DNA of 64,000 nt from Chryseobacterium gleum (GCA_945897805.1 CAMDFX010000010.1:1-64000); one strand, 5' to 3'; shown: positions 26,064-35,426, counted from the first letter of the stretch. Made by a program: numbers and translations. Notes: generated by a model not told the origin, from the letters alone.

Positions 26064-27056
26064 GTGGTAAAAATCAGAGATATTGAATTGGGAGAATTTC
26101 CCTTGTTGCTTGCACCGATGGAAGATGTGAGCGATCCGCCTTTTCGTGTGTTGTGTAAAAAGCACGGCGCCGATTTGATGTACACTGAATTTATCTCCTC
26201 CGAAGGTTTGATTCGCGATGCGGCAAAAAGTGTTCAGAAATTAGATATTTACGAATATGAACGTCCTGTCGGTATTCAAATTTTTGGCTACGACATTGAT
26301 AGCATGCGCCAAGCAGCTGAAATTATCGAAAAAACAAATCCGGATATCATCGACATCAATTTCGGTTGTCCGGTGAAAAAAGTCACTTGCAAAGGTGCCG
26401 GCGCTGGAATGTTACAAGACATTCCCAAATTGGTGCGCATGACAGAAGAAATTGTGAAATCAACCAATTTGCCAGTCACCGTGAAAACGCGTTTGGGCTG
26501 GGATGAAGACTCTAAATTTGTGGTTAGCACCGCCGAGAAACTGCAAGACGTTGGCATTGAAGCAATTTCGATCCACGGCCGTACACGCAAGCAATTGTAT
26601 AAAGGCGAAGCTGATTGGACTTTGATTGGCGATGTGAAAAATAATCCACGCATGCGCATTCCGGTTTTTGGAAATGGCGACATCGATTCTCCTGAAAAAG
26701 CGTTGGAATACAAAAATCGTTACGGCATTGACGGCATCATGATTGGCCGCGCGTCAATCGGTTATCCGTGGGTTTTCAACGAAATCAAACATTTTTTGAA
26801 GACTGGAACACATTTGGCATCGCCTGGTATTGCAGAACGCGTGCAAGCGGCAAAAGATCATTTGCAAATGTCTGTCGATTGGAAAGGCGAAGCACTTGGA
26901 ATTGCTGAAATGAAGCGCCATTATTCAAATTATTTCAAAGGGATTTCGCACATCAAGGAACACCGAATGAAATTGGTTACGTCGTTTAACTTGCAAGAAA
27001 TCATGGATACATTGACCTACATTCAGGAAAATGAAGCCAATTTTGAATTTGCTTAA
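26064..27056 (+). CDS. dusB: tRNA-dihydrouridine synthase
   Basis: FMN enzyme that reduces uridines in tRNA D-loops. The TIM-barrel markers are APMEDVSDPPFR, IQIFGYD, INFGCPVKKVTCKGAGAGML with the active-site cysteine at 102, VKTRLGWD, ISIHGRTRKQLYKGEADW, GNGDIDSPEKA and GIMIGRASIGYPWVF. 330 residues, normal for DusB. The start is GTG; no ATG is available nearby that keeps the conserved N-terminus. Confidence 0.94.
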   Translation: MVKIRDIELGEFPLLLAPMEDVSDPPFRVLCKKHGADLMYTEFISSEGLIRDAAKSVQKLDIYEYERPVGIQIFGYDIDSMRQAAEIIEKTNPDIIDINFGCPVKKVTCKGAGAGMLQDIPKLVRMTEEIVKSTNLPVTVKTRLGWDEDSKFVVSTAEKLQDVGIEAISIHGRTRKQLYKGEADWTLIGDVKNNPRMRIPVFGNGDIDSPEKALEYKNRYGIDGIMIGRASIGYPWVFNEIKHFLKTGTHLASPGIAERVQAAKDHLQMSVDWKGEALGIAEMKRHYSNYFKGISHIKEHRMKLVTSFNLQEIMDTLTYIQENEANFEFA

Positions 27057-27063
27057 AACTTGA

Positions 27064-27729
27064 TTAATCTTTGCATTCCATCATCAATAAATCGCCTTTT
27101 TGGTGACTGATTTTGATCATTCCATCTTCCGCAACTTCATTGCTGCTTCCAATTCTGTAGCCCAAAGTCAAACTTTCGTTTTGCAGGTTGTATTTCAAGT
27201 TTTCGGTGACAATTCCATCCACTGTTCCGACGGGAATCAAAGAAATCGGCGTGTTTTTTGGGTACCACTTTTGAAACTTTTCAGGCAATTGATAAATGAC
27301 AGAATAATCGTCGATGATGGTAATCGTGATTTGATTTTTAAATCTTACAATTCCTGTGATATTCGCTAAAGTATGGTCTGCGCGTTTGCCTGTTGCCCAC
27401 AAAACATTGACCGCGCGGTGTCCTTTTTGGATCAGAAAATCAATGGCTTTTTCCAAATCGGTTTTGTTTTGGTCGGGCGTATGCACAATTTCAATTGCGT
27501 CTTGTTTGGCTTTGATGGTTTCAAGCGGAATTTCATTTCGGTCAAAATCGCCCAAGAGCACATCTACCTTGATTTCAAGTCCGAGCACCCGATGAATAGC
27601 GCCATCTAGCACCACCACATAAGGACTCCATTCGAGCAATTCGCCCAACAATTCTAGGCTGCAAGCTTCGCCATTGGCAATGATTAACGCAGGTTCTTGA
27701 AGATCTCTAACAACGTGGTGCGACGACAT
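27064..27729 (-). CDS. Thiamine pyrophosphokinase
   Basis: Transfers pyrophosphate from ATP to thiamine. Family motifs in the 221 residues: ALIIANGEACS, VVVLDGAIHRVLGL, VDVLLGDFDRN, HTPDQNKTDLEKAIDFL, WATGKRADHTLANI, and a C-terminal binding domain (ISLIPVGTVDGIVTENLKY, SNEVAEDGMIKISHQKGDLLM). ATG 27729 is preferred; the open frame up to 27810 crosses the terminator of the upstream stress protein gene. Convergent with dusB, seven bases apart. Confidence 0.9.
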   Translation of the reverse strand: MSSHHVVRDLQEPALIIANGEACSLELLGELLEWSPYVVVLDGAIHRVLGLEIKVDVLLGDFDRNEIPLETIKAKQDAIEIVHTPDQNKTDLEKAIDFLIQKGHRAVNVLWATGKRADHTLANITGIVRFKNQITITIIDDYSVIYQLPEKFQKWYPKNTPISLIPVGTVDGIVTENLKYNLQNESLTLGYRIGSSNEVAEDGMIKISHQKGDLLMMECKD

Positions 27730-27748
27730 TTTATGTTCAAATTGAATG

Positions 27749-27782
27749 AAAAAAAAAGGAACTTCGACTTGAAGTTCCTTTG
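27749..27782 (-). terminator. Terminator after the universal stress protein gene
   Basis: An 11-bp perfect stem, AAAGGAACTTC (27755-27765) with GAAGTTCCTTT (27771-27781), is followed on the minus strand by a run of T. It separates the stress protein gene from thiamine pyrophosphokinase. Confidence 0.8.
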
Positions 27783-27802
27783 TAAAAATAGTGATTAATT
27801 TT

Positions 27803-28621
27803 TTATCCAAATATAACGCTCGACCCGTAAGGGTTTTCGATTGGATTGATAATCAATGTCGGGATTTGCGCATCATTTGTCAAAATATATTGCTCGTGAT
27901 TGGCAGTAATTGCGCCTAATAAATTGTTTCTATTCAAGTTCATAATCGCAATCAAATCAGCATCTAAATGTACAGCATGTTTCACGACTTCTTTGTCGAA
28001 TCCGTTTGCAGGCGCGATGGTTGTTGTGATTTCAATGTTTCTTTCAGCAAAAAATCTTTGTGCAAATTGAATATTCACTTTCACTTGCTGACGGAAAATT
28101 TCATCCGTTTCATCTGGCGTTACAATGTGTACACGCGATTTGAAATAAGTTGCCAAATTAGCCACATACGCCAATTTTTGTTTGGTTTCTTTGTTCAGAT
28201 CCAAGGGCACAACAATGTCATCGTAACCAGAAGGTTTGATTCCTTTTTCTTGCACCACAACAAAAGGAACTGTTGAATGTGTAATCACTTTCAAAGCGTG
28301 ACTTCCAGTGATGTGTTGCCATCCGTGTCTGCCATGTGTTCCCATGAAAATCAGGTCCGCATGGTGTTCAGAAGCAAAATCTCCAATGTCTTCAAAAATA
28401 CTTCCAACTCGCACAACTGGTATTAATTCAATAGCCGAATTTCTAGCTGTAATCAATGCTTTTAAACGTGTTTCAGCTTCAGGAATTTCTTTGTCTTTAG
28501 CAACAACGTGCAATAAATAAATCTCTGCATCAACAATCGCGGCTGTTGCAATTGCATGATCTAAAGCATTATCAGCAACTGGCGTATAATCGTGGGGAAC
28601 AATAAATGTTTTGTTTTTCAT
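27803..28621 (-). CDS. Universal stress protein, two tandem Usp domains
   Basis: 272 residues with two Usp domains. The first (about 1-140) has the ATP-binding type signature GTHGRHG..GSHALKVITHSTVPFVVV. The second (about 148-272) starts DDIVVPLDLNKETKQKL but lacks a clear G-x2-G-x9-G motif, so it is probably non-nucleotide-binding. The start at 28621 (MKNKTFIVPHDY) follows the family. A codon at 28666 would lie at the -7 box and is rejected. Confidence 0.9.
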   Translation of the reverse strand: MKNKTFIVPHDYTPVADNALDHAIATAAIVDAEIYLLHVVAKDKEIPEAETRLKALITARNSAIELIPVVRVGSIFEDIGDFASEHHADLIFMGTHGRHGWQHITGSHALKVITHSTVPFVVVQEKGIKPSGYDDIVVPLDLNKETKQKLAYVANLATYFKSRVHIVTPDETDEIFRQQVKVNIQFAQRFFAERNIEITTTIAPANGFDKEVVKHAVHLDADLIAIMNLNRNNLLGAITANHEQYILTNDAQIPTLIINPIENPYGSSVIFG

Positions 28622-28922
28622 AGGATTGGAATTTATAGTTTTAAAATCCATTACAAAGTTAAACATTCAAAGTAAAGAATAACTGATTTTTATCACAATA
28701 AATTAGCAAATAATTAAATATTTAGTTGTTTTTTACATCTTTGATTCCCTTTGTTGTTTTGAGCTTTAGAATGTTAGATTAAAATTAAAATTTGTTAAAA
28801 AGCATCAAAAAGTAATTGCTTTCATTAAAAAATGAGATTGAAGATTGAAAATGCTTAAATTTGAAACAATCAATCCTAGTACAAAGATTTATGAAAGCTT
28901 TGTTTAAATAGAAAATTGAAGT
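28622..28922. other. Intergenic region between divergent usp and GH3 genes
   Basis: 301 AT-rich bases. On the minus strand TAACTTTG (28661-28654) is a -7 box for the stress protein gene. No convincing promoter is seen for the plus-strand GH3 gene, and there is no gene or stable hairpin. Confidence 0.5.
28654..28661 (-). promoter_or_regulatory. -7 box of the universal stress protein gene
   Basis: TAACTTTG on the minus strand, 32 bases before the ATG at 28621; it fits TAnnTTTG. It overlaps or precedes any start at 28666, which supports the shorter protein. Confidence 0.45.
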
Positions 28923-30443
28923 ATGCAAATAGTTGGAAGAATTATCAAAAGATCAACTCAAATTGGTCAAAAAAGGAGTTTAAAAAAAGGAATTTCATTT
29001 GATAATCAATTGAAGGCATTCAATAAATTACTTTTCAGAGCCAGGTGGACTGACTTTGGCACTAGCCATGATTTTGACGGGATTATGGAAGGTGAAAATC
29101 CTGTTTCGACATTCCAAAACAATGTGCCAATGATGGATTATGATCAGTTTTACAATACTTGGTTACATAGAACAATTGACGGCGCGCGCGACAATACTTG
29201 GCCGGGAAAAACGACCTATTTTGCACTTTCTTCTGGCACAACTGGTTCGCCAAGCAAGAGGATTCCTGTTTCTCAGCAAATGATTCGTTCTTTTCAAAAA
29301 ACGAGTTTGAAACAAATGACTTCGTTGGCTGATTTAAATTTGCCTCCAAAATTTTATCAAAAATCAATTTTAATTGTGGGCGGTTCCACAGAATTGGTTC
29401 AAGTTGGCTCGCATGTGGAAGGAGATTTGAGCGGTATTTTGAAAAAGCATACGCCTTGGATTGCATCGCCATTCGCCAAACCTGAAAGTAAAACGACCAA
29501 GATTAAAGACTGGAACAAAAAGTTGGACATCATGGTTGAGGCTGCTCCAAAATGGGATATTGGCATCATGGCCGGAATTCCAAGTTGGTGTATCATGCTG
29601 ATTGAAAGGATTATTGCTCGCTACAAATTGAATTCGATTCATGACATTTGGCCAAATTTCAAAGTGTATGTCCACGGTGGCGTTTTTATTGATCCTTATG
29701 TAAAAAAATTAGAGCGTTTATTGGGGGAAGAAGTATCTTTATTGGATACTTATTTGGCAAGTGAAGGATATTTTGCGTACCAAAAAACGCCGAAAAAACA
29801 AGGAATGCAATTGCTGCTTAATTCGGGAATTTTTTATGAATTTGTGCCTTTTACGCCTGAATATTTCAATGAAGACGGCAGTTTAATTAATAAGCACAAA
29901 GCTTTCACTTTAGCCAATGTGAAGCCAAATATTGATTACGCTTTGATAATCTCAACCAATGCCGGTTTATGGCGATATATCATTGGTGATTTGGTTCAAT
30001 TTACCAATGTTGAGCAATGTGAAATCAAAATCACTGGGCGAATTAAGCAATATTTGAGTTTAGTGGGCGAACATTTATCACTCGATAATATCCAAGAGGC
30101 GATTCTTTCTGTGGGAAAAACATTGGATGTAGAATTTGAAGAATATTGCGTTTTTCCAGATACAGAAAATCAAAATCACAATTGGACATTGGGTGTAAAC
30201 CAAGAAATTGATTTCGAAAAGTTAAATGAAATGTTGGATCAAAAATTGTCAGAAAAAAACGACGATTATGCTTCAGCTAGAAAATACAGTTTAGCAAAAC
30301 CAACGATGAATTGTGTGCCAACATCCTATTTTTATGAATTCATGGAAAAATTAGGAAAACTAGGCTCGCAAAACAAGTTCCCAAGAGTGATGAGCAAGCA
30401 CCAAGCCTTGCAATGGCAACAGTTTTTGAGGTCGAAGATCTGA
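28923..30443 (+). CDS. GH3-family acyl-acid-amido synthetase-like protein
   Basis: 506 residues with the layout of GH3 proteins, adenylate-forming enzymes best known from plant auxin conjugation. The P-loop-like motif SSGTTGSPSKRIPVS lies near residues 103-117. Further family segments are MAGIPSWCIMLIERI, VYVHGGVF, LDTYLASEGYFAYQ, YALIISTNAGLWRYIIGDLVQF and ITGRIKQYLSLVGEHLS. The bacterial members have no settled substrate. The protein is complete and stands alone, followed by the tRNA-Arg region. Confidence 0.9.
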   Translation: MQIVGRIIKRSTQIGQKRSLKKGISFDNQLKAFNKLLFRARWTDFGTSHDFDGIMEGENPVSTFQNNVPMMDYDQFYNTWLHRTIDGARDNTWPGKTTYFALSSGTTGSPSKRIPVSQQMIRSFQKTSLKQMTSLADLNLPPKFYQKSILIVGGSTELVQVGSHVEGDLSGILKKHTPWIASPFAKPESKTTKIKDWNKKLDIMVEAAPKWDIGIMAGIPSWCIMLIERIIARYKLNSIHDIWPNFKVYVHGGVFIDPYVKKLERLLGEEVSLLDTYLASEGYFAYQKTPKKQGMQLLLNSGIFYEFVPFTPEYFNEDGSLINKHKAFTLANVKPNIDYALIISTNAGLWRYIIGDLVQFTNVEQCEIKITGRIKQYLSLVGEHLSLDNIQEAILSVGKTLDVEFEEYCVFPDTENQNHNWTLGVNQEIDFEKLNEMLDQKLSEKNDDYASARKYSLAKPTMNCVPTSYFYEFMEKLGKLGSQNKFPRVMSKHQALQWQQFLRSKI

Positions 30444-30567
30444 TTTGTTGAGTATGATTTCCAATCAGAATCTGGCGTTTATTTTCTTCAAATTGAGGAT
30501 GATAATGGAGTTACTTCAATCATCAAGCACGTCCATTTTTCAAAATGATAAATGAGATTCCCCAAGA

Positions 30568-30602
30568 CAAAAAAAGTCCCAAACCAATGCGGAATAGGAC
30601 TC
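30568..30602 (-). terminator. Terminator after tRNA-Arg
   Basis: On the minus strand AGTCC (30601-30597) and GGACT (30579-30575) form a stem with a 17-base loop, followed by seven T. It lies just past the 3' end of the tRNA. Confidence 0.6.
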
Positions 30603-30615
30603 TAAATTTACTTTG

Positions 30616-30689
30616 TGACCGCGACAGGATTCAAACCTGTAACCCTCAGAGCCGAAATCTGATGCGCTATTCAATTGCGCCACGCAGCC
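30616..30689 (-). tRNA. tRNA-Arg (anticodon TCG)
   Basis: 74 bases fold as a cloverleaf. The acceptor GGCTGCG pairs with CGCGGTC with two G-U pairs, the D-arm lies in TGGCGCAATTGAATAGCGCA, and the anticodon stem TCAGA/TCTGA closes the loop TTTCGGC. The T-arm is CAGGTTTGAATCCTG. The discriminator base is A and CCA is not encoded. Reads CGA and probably other CGN codons. Confidence 0.93.
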
Positions 30690-30709
30690 TTTTTGAATTA
30701 TTATTGCAT

Positions 30710-30740
30710 CAAAGGTAACATCTCTGCCCTAAAACTACAA
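30710..30740 (-). promoter_or_regulatory. Promoter of tRNA-Arg
   Basis: On the minus strand TTG (30740-30738), 20 bases, then TACCTTTG (30717-30710), about 20 bases before the tRNA. Good Bacteroidota consensus. Confidence 0.6.
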
Positions 30741-30840
30741 GCCTTTTTGATTTGTTTCTTAACTTTCCACTTTTACTGACGTTTTTCCAATATTTTTGAC
30801 TTTTAAGCGTTAGTGAAACCAACTATTGATTAGTATATAA

Positions 30841-33165
30841 ATGAAATTTATCGTTTTTTTTGGATGTTGCTTTGCGATATTGTTTTCACAAGCGCAAATT
30901 GGCACAGGGCAATGGAGATTGCATGTTTCTCCCACAAATACCATCGATGTGGCTGCTGGAAACGGCTTGGTTGTGGCAGCTTTTCCTTCTGGATTGGTGG
31001 AATATGATATCGCCGCAGGCGAAAGCACTTTGTGGACCGACGTTAATTCCCTCTCGGATGTCAATCTTTCTGCTCTGCATTTTGACCCGCTGTCAAACGC
31101 TTTTTGGATTGGCTATTCCAATGGAAACATCGATAAAATCAAAAATAATGCAGTGACCAATATTCCAGCACTGAAATTGGCTTCCGTGCAAGGAGAAAAA
31201 AATGTGTACAAATTTTTAGGCTATAATGATTTTATGTACGTTTCAACTGGCCTCGGAATTTTGAAAATCAATCCAAATAAAAACGAAGTTACGGATACAT
31301 ATTACCCCAATGCTTCCGCAAGTCCGATTCTTGAAATTGCGATCTTGAACGACACCATTTATGCCCTTACTTCCACCAAAGTGTACAAAGGTTTTGTCAA
31401 TAATATTTCTTTGACAGATCCTACGCAATGGATAGTTGATGACAGAATTCCCGTTCCTGGAAATGACGCAAGCTACAAAAGTTTGGTCGCTTTTGACAAT
31501 GACTTATTTATTACATACAACAAAAGTATTTACGGTCAAGACTCAGTTTTTAGGATAAAATCACCCAATTTGGAAATGGTCGTGGGAGCTGTTTATAACC
31601 CAGAAATCACCGGTTTGAAAGTCATAAATAATAATTTATACGTCATTCTCGATGGTGGAATTTTATATTATGACAATACTTTTAGTACTGTAAATTCAAT
31701 CAATACTTATGCGTTTTCTACCCTTTTCAAATCCAATGGTGTGGCGTTTGCAAATGGTGTGCATTATATTGCAGATGAGTTGAGCGGTTTGGTTTACTAT
31801 AATAATTATATCGACAATAAACCACTGAATGTCAGTGGACCGCCAAAAAACAGTTTTTTCACCTTGGGTGGCGCGAAAGACAAAATCGCTGTCGCAGGAG
31901 GCACTTTAATGCAAGCTGGATTTACATACAATAATTCAGGCGCGTATGTTTTACAAGATGAAAATTGGAGCCTTTTTGATATCTACAATCAACCTGCTTG
32001 GCAAGGTGCATCGGTTTGGGATATTAATTCTGTTTCTGTGAATCCTAAAAACACTGATGAGGTTGCCATTGGCGCATACTGTGGTGAACCTTTAGCGATA
32101 GCGACCAATGGAAAGCAAATTGATCAAGTGTATAATGCGACCAATTCACTGCTTGAAATTTCATCACTTGGAAATAATTCTACGTGCGTAACCGACGTTG
32201 AATATGATGAAGATGGAAATTTGTGGATTGCCAATGGGTTGTCCAATAAGCCTTTGAAAGTAAAAACCGCAGACGGACTTTGGTATGCCTTTGATTTGGG
32301 CGCGACCTCAAAATCAAAACTTTCTGGTAAAATGGTCATTGATTACAATAAAAACAAATGGCTGAATATTTTGAATGCGGGTTTGTATGGCTACAATGAT
32401 GGAGGCACAATTTCAGACCCATCAGACGACCAGTATAAATTGATTAATAGTGGCGCAAACACAGGCGCTTTACCTTCTGATAATATCACAGCCATCGCCG
32501 TTGATTTTGACAATGAAATTTGGATTGGAACGGATAACGGCTTTGCAATTTTGTATAATTCTGAAGGCGTTTTTGATGCGCTTCCGGGCGGTTACAATGC
32601 ACAAAGAATCAAGTTAGAATTTGAAGGAAATGTAGAATATTTATTGGGAAGTACTTACATTACCGACATTGAGGTTGATGGTGGGAATCGCAAATGGATA
32701 GGCACAGCGAATACAGGTATTTTCCTGCTTTCGGCTGACGGATTGGAAATTTTGCAACATTATACAGTAGAAAATAGTCCGATGATTTCAAACAATGTCA
32801 TGGACATGCAAATCAATCAAGTGACGGGTGAAATGTTTATCATTACAGACAAAGGTTTGTTGTCGCTTAGAATTGATGCTTCTTATGAAGATCCTGAATA
32901 TAGCGATGTACAAGTTTTCCCAAATCCTGTGATGCCTTCGTTTTTTGGACCTGTTACGATTCAAGGAATCAAATACAATTCTGACGTAAAAGTGACGGAT
33001 GTTGCTGGAAATTTGGTCTATAAAACAACTTCAAATGGTGGAACAGCCACCTGGAATTGCAAAAATTTGAATGGAGAAAGAGTTCAAACTGGCGTTTATC
33101 TGATTTGGACCACTCCTAACGATGGAAAAGGAAGAAAAGTGGGTAAAGTAACCATTATCAATTAG
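30841..33165 (+). CDS. porZ: T9SS component PorZ-like two-propeller protein
   Basis: 774 residues with a signal peptide (MKFIVFFGCCFAILFSQAQ). Two beta-propeller-like halves follow, with repeated blades such as GNGLVVAAFPSGLVEYD, GNLWIANGL and EIWIGTDNGFAIL. A C-terminal T9SS sorting-type domain (VQVFPNPVMPSFFGPVTI ... ETGVYLI-like GVYLIWTTPNDG) ends the protein. This is the architecture of PorZ, a surface member of the T9SS attachment complex. The adjacent recO (TTG start three bases after the stop) is a pairing I recall from other Bacteroidota. Confidence 0.85.
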   Translation: MKFIVFFGCCFAILFSQAQIGTGQWRLHVSPTNTIDVAAGNGLVVAAFPSGLVEYDIAAGESTLWTDVNSLSDVNLSALHFDPLSNAFWIGYSNGNIDKIKNNAVTNIPALKLASVQGEKNVYKFLGYNDFMYVSTGLGILKINPNKNEVTDTYYPNASASPILEIAILNDTIYALTSTKVYKGFVNNISLTDPTQWIVDDRIPVPGNDASYKSLVAFDNDLFITYNKSIYGQDSVFRIKSPNLEMVVGAVYNPEITGLKVINNNLYVILDGGILYYDNTFSTVNSINTYAFSTLFKSNGVAFANGVHYIADELSGLVYYNNYIDNKPLNVSGPPKNSFFTLGGAKDKIAVAGGTLMQAGFTYNNSGAYVLQDENWSLFDIYNQPAWQGASVWDINSVSVNPKNTDEVAIGAYCGEPLAIATNGKQIDQVYNATNSLLEISSLGNNSTCVTDVEYDEDGNLWIANGLSNKPLKVKTADGLWYAFDLGATSKSKLSGKMVIDYNKNKWLNILNAGLYGYNDGGTISDPSDDQYKLINSGANTGALPSDNITAIAVDFDNEIWIGTDNGFAILYNSEGVFDALPGGYNAQRIKLEFEGNVEYLLGSTYITDIEVDGGNRKWIGTANTGIFLLSADGLEILQHYTVENSPMISNNVMDMQINQVTGEMFIITDKGLLSLRIDASYEDPEYSDVQVFPNPVMPSFFGPVTIQGIKYNSDVKVTDVAGNLVYKTTSNGGTATWNCKNLNGERVQTGVYLIWTTPNDGKGRKVGKVTIIN

Positions 33166-33167
33166 TT

Positions 33168-33875
33168 TTGAAAAGTACTGATAAAGGGCTTTTAATCAGT
33201 AGAATCCCGTATTCTGAAACGAGTTTGATTGTCAAATGTTTTACTCAAAATTATGGATTAAAGGCATTTTTGTTTCCAGGCGCCAAAAAGAAAAATGCGC
33301 ACGTGATGATGCCTCTAGCCCCTTTGGAATTTACTTATTACCAAAGAAATGACAGCCAGTTGGGAAAAATGACGGAAGCCCAATTGTTTTATACATTCTT
33401 GGATTTGCCTTTTCATCCAATCAAATCAGGCATTGTTTTTTTTATGGCCGAAATGTTGCAAAATGTGTTGCATGACGACGTAAAAGATACACCATTGTTT
33501 GAGTTTATAGTTGATGAATTAAAATGGTTGGATCACACCACTGAATTCACCAATTATCCCATTTATTGGTTGCTTGAATTGACACAACATTTGGGTTTTT
33601 ATCCTTTGGTTGTAGACGAAAATGGGATTTATTTTGATTTAGAAGACGGGCAATTTGTTTCATCTGCTCCCAGAAATCATACTTCTCAAAAAAGCGAGAC
33701 TGTTAATCTATTGAGAGAAATTATTGGCGACTCAAAAGAGCAAATTCTTGCGCTCAACGTTTCCAAAACAGACCGTAAAAAGTTAATGAATTTATGCTTT
33801 GATTATTATCGTTTTCACATTCCAAATTTCAAAGAATTGAAATCTATCGAGGTAATAGAATCACTTTGGAGTTGA
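33168..33875 (+). CDS. recO: DNA repair protein RecO
   Basis: RecO mediates RecA loading in the RecFOR pathway. The N-terminal OB-fold (KGLLISRIPYSETSLIVKCFTQNYGLKAFLFPGAKKK) and the helical C-terminal domain (YWLLELTQHLGFYPLV) are clear; no zinc cysteines are seen. 235 residues. It starts at TTG just after the porZ stop, and I see no better ATG upstream. It is translationally coupled to porZ. Confidence 0.9.
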   Translation: MKSTDKGLLISRIPYSETSLIVKCFTQNYGLKAFLFPGAKKKNAHVMMPLAPLEFTYYQRNDSQLGKMTEAQLFYTFLDLPFHPIKSGIVFFMAEMLQNVLHDDVKDTPLFEFIVDELKWLDHTTEFTNYPIYWLLELTQHLGFYPLVVDENGIYFDLEDGQFVSSAPRNHTSQKSETVNLLREIIGDSKEQILALNVSKTDRKKLMNLCFDYYRFHIPNFKELKSIEVIESLWS

Positions 33876-33954
33876 TTAAGGTCAAAACTAAAAATAATTT
33901 CTTTTATTGTAACTTTAACATTCATACTTAGTCTTAACTTATGAAAACAAACAA

Positions 33955-34440
33955 ATGAACTCCAAGGAATACAATATTGCCGTTGATAAATATTCAGACA
34001 ATGTGTATCGTTTTGCGCTAAAAAGTCTTAAAAATGAGATGTCTGCAAAAGACATTGTACAAGATACATTCCTGAAAGTTTGGTTGAAACATGAAGAAAT
34101 TCAAGCTGAAAAAGTGAAGTCGTATTTATTCACTACGGCATATCATTGTATTATTGACTGGATTAATAAAGAGAAAAGAAACGGCGATTTTGAAAGGATT
34201 TCTAGTGATTTATCAAGTCCAAAAAGTTTGGAATTTGACGTTGCAGATATTTTAGAAGAAGCCTTAAATAGATTGCCGGCAATTCAAAAGGCGTTGGTTT
34301 TATTAAGAGATTACGAGGGTTACCATTATGCCGAAATTGCCGAAATAACTAATTTGAATGAATCGCAAGTTAAAGTTTATATTTTTAGAGCCCGTCAAGC
34401 GCTAAAAGTTTACTTAAAATCTATAGAACTAGTCGCATGA
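33955..34440 (+). CDS. ECF-type RNA polymerase sigma factor
   Basis: 161 residues. Region 2 is KYSDNVYRFALKSLKNEMSAKDIVQDTFLKVWLKHEEI (about 12-49), and region 4 is ALNRLPAIQKALVLLRDYEGYHYAEIAEITNLNESQVKVYIFRARQALKVYL (about 98-151). It overlaps the next gene by four bases (ATGA), typical of sigma/anti-sigma pairs. Its target promoters are unknown. Confidence 0.93.
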   Translation: MNSKEYNIAVDKYSDNVYRFALKSLKNEMSAKDIVQDTFLKVWLKHEEIQAEKVKSYLFTTAYHCIIDWINKEKRNGDFERISSDLSSPKSLEFDVADILEEALNRLPAIQKALVLLRDYEGYHYAEIAEITNLNESQVKVYIFRARQALKVYLKSIELVA

Positions 34441-35426
34441 AGGCAATAATTAACAAGGAGAATTATGAGTCATATTATTTAGATTTCTTAGAAGGAAATT
34501 TGAATGAAAATGAGACGACACTTTTGCTGGTATTTCTTGATAAAAATCCCTCGTTGAAATTAGAAGATTCAGCGTTTTCAATCATTTATTCAGACGATGA
34601 GCAGCAACTAGACGGTTTTTCTAAATCGCTGCTAAAATATCAATTTGACGATCAAAAAATCGACTGTCACAATATTGAATATTTTTTAATTGCTTCGATT
34701 GAAAAACAATTATCTGAAGAAAAAACGAAAGAATTGCAACAGTTTTTAGGTAAAAATCCAGCGTTTTTATTCGATTTTCAGCAATATCAAATAGCGCATT
34801 TAGTTGCAGATAGGGCAATTATTTATCCGGAAAAACAAAAATTGAAGCGAGGAATAATAATCCCATTGTATGCTCGCTTCTTGGCGGTTGCAGCGGGAAT
34901 AACTTTGCTTTTCAGTATCATAAACTTGAACCAAAAAGATTCTGCGAAAGGATTGGCGCAGGGCAGAGGCACAAATAATCTAAAAACAAAAGTGAAAACG
35001 GAAGTTGAAAAGGAAATGTCAACTGAAAATATTGCGCCCAATTTAGCAGAAGTTGCAAATAACTTCTCCCCCAGCAAAGTAGAAATTGGAAAAGAAACGC
35101 TGATTGAAAATATCGAACCGTTAGCATTCAAAACGCCTCAAAAAGTAATAAGTCAGCCAGTATCGAATTGCCTTGCACTTGCTTGCATCAAACTTATTTC
35201 AGCAGAAAAAGAGCCGGATGACGGGAACAAAAGTACTTTTGCAGCGGTAGAAATGAAAAATCCAATTCAACCGATAACCAATATAATAAGTGAAGCAATC
35301 AGTCAACAAGTGGATTATAAAACAACCAAAGCGGCAAACAAAAAGCCTGGAGGTTTTCTTTTTAGAATTGGTAAATTTGAAATTTCCAGAAAAGTTTATG
35401 ACAATACTTCAGTGGCAGTGAAGTAA
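34437..35426 (+). CDS. Probable anti-sigma factor, single-span membrane protein
   Basis: 329 residues with no recognised enzyme motif. The N-terminal half is cytoplasmic and acidic (SYYLDFLEGNLNENETTLLL, and a second similar segment EYFLIASIEKQLSEEKTKELQQFL), so two zf-HC2-like helical bundles without the zinc residues may be present. One membrane helix (ARFLAVAAGITLLFSIINL) lies near residues 141-160. A lysine- and glutamate-rich outer region follows. The 4-base overlap with the sigma gene and the topology support the anti-sigma call, by inference. Confidence 0.7.
   Translation: MKAIINKENYESYYLDFLEGNLNENETTLLLVFLDKNPSLKLEDSAFSIIYSDDEQQLDGFSKSLLKYQFDDQKIDCHNIEYFLIASIEKQLSEEKTKELQQFLGKNPAFLFDFQQYQIAHLVADRAIIYPEKQKLKRGIIIPLYARFLAVAAGITLLFSIINLNQKDSAKGLAQGRGTNNLKTKVKTEVEKEMSTENIAPNLAEVANNFSPSKVEIGKETLIENIEPLAFKTPQKVISQPVSNCLALACIKLISAEKEPDDGNKSTFAAVEMKNPIQPITNIISEAISQQVDYKTTKAANKKPGGFLFRIGKFEISRKVYDNTSVAVK

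Noticed and set aside
27730-27810. Extended start of thiamine pyrophosphokinase
   Set aside because: It would cross a strong terminator of the upstream gene.
30444-30567. Small gene after the GH3 gene
   Set aside because: No frame of useful length with a start; only AT-rich spacer and the tRNA terminator.
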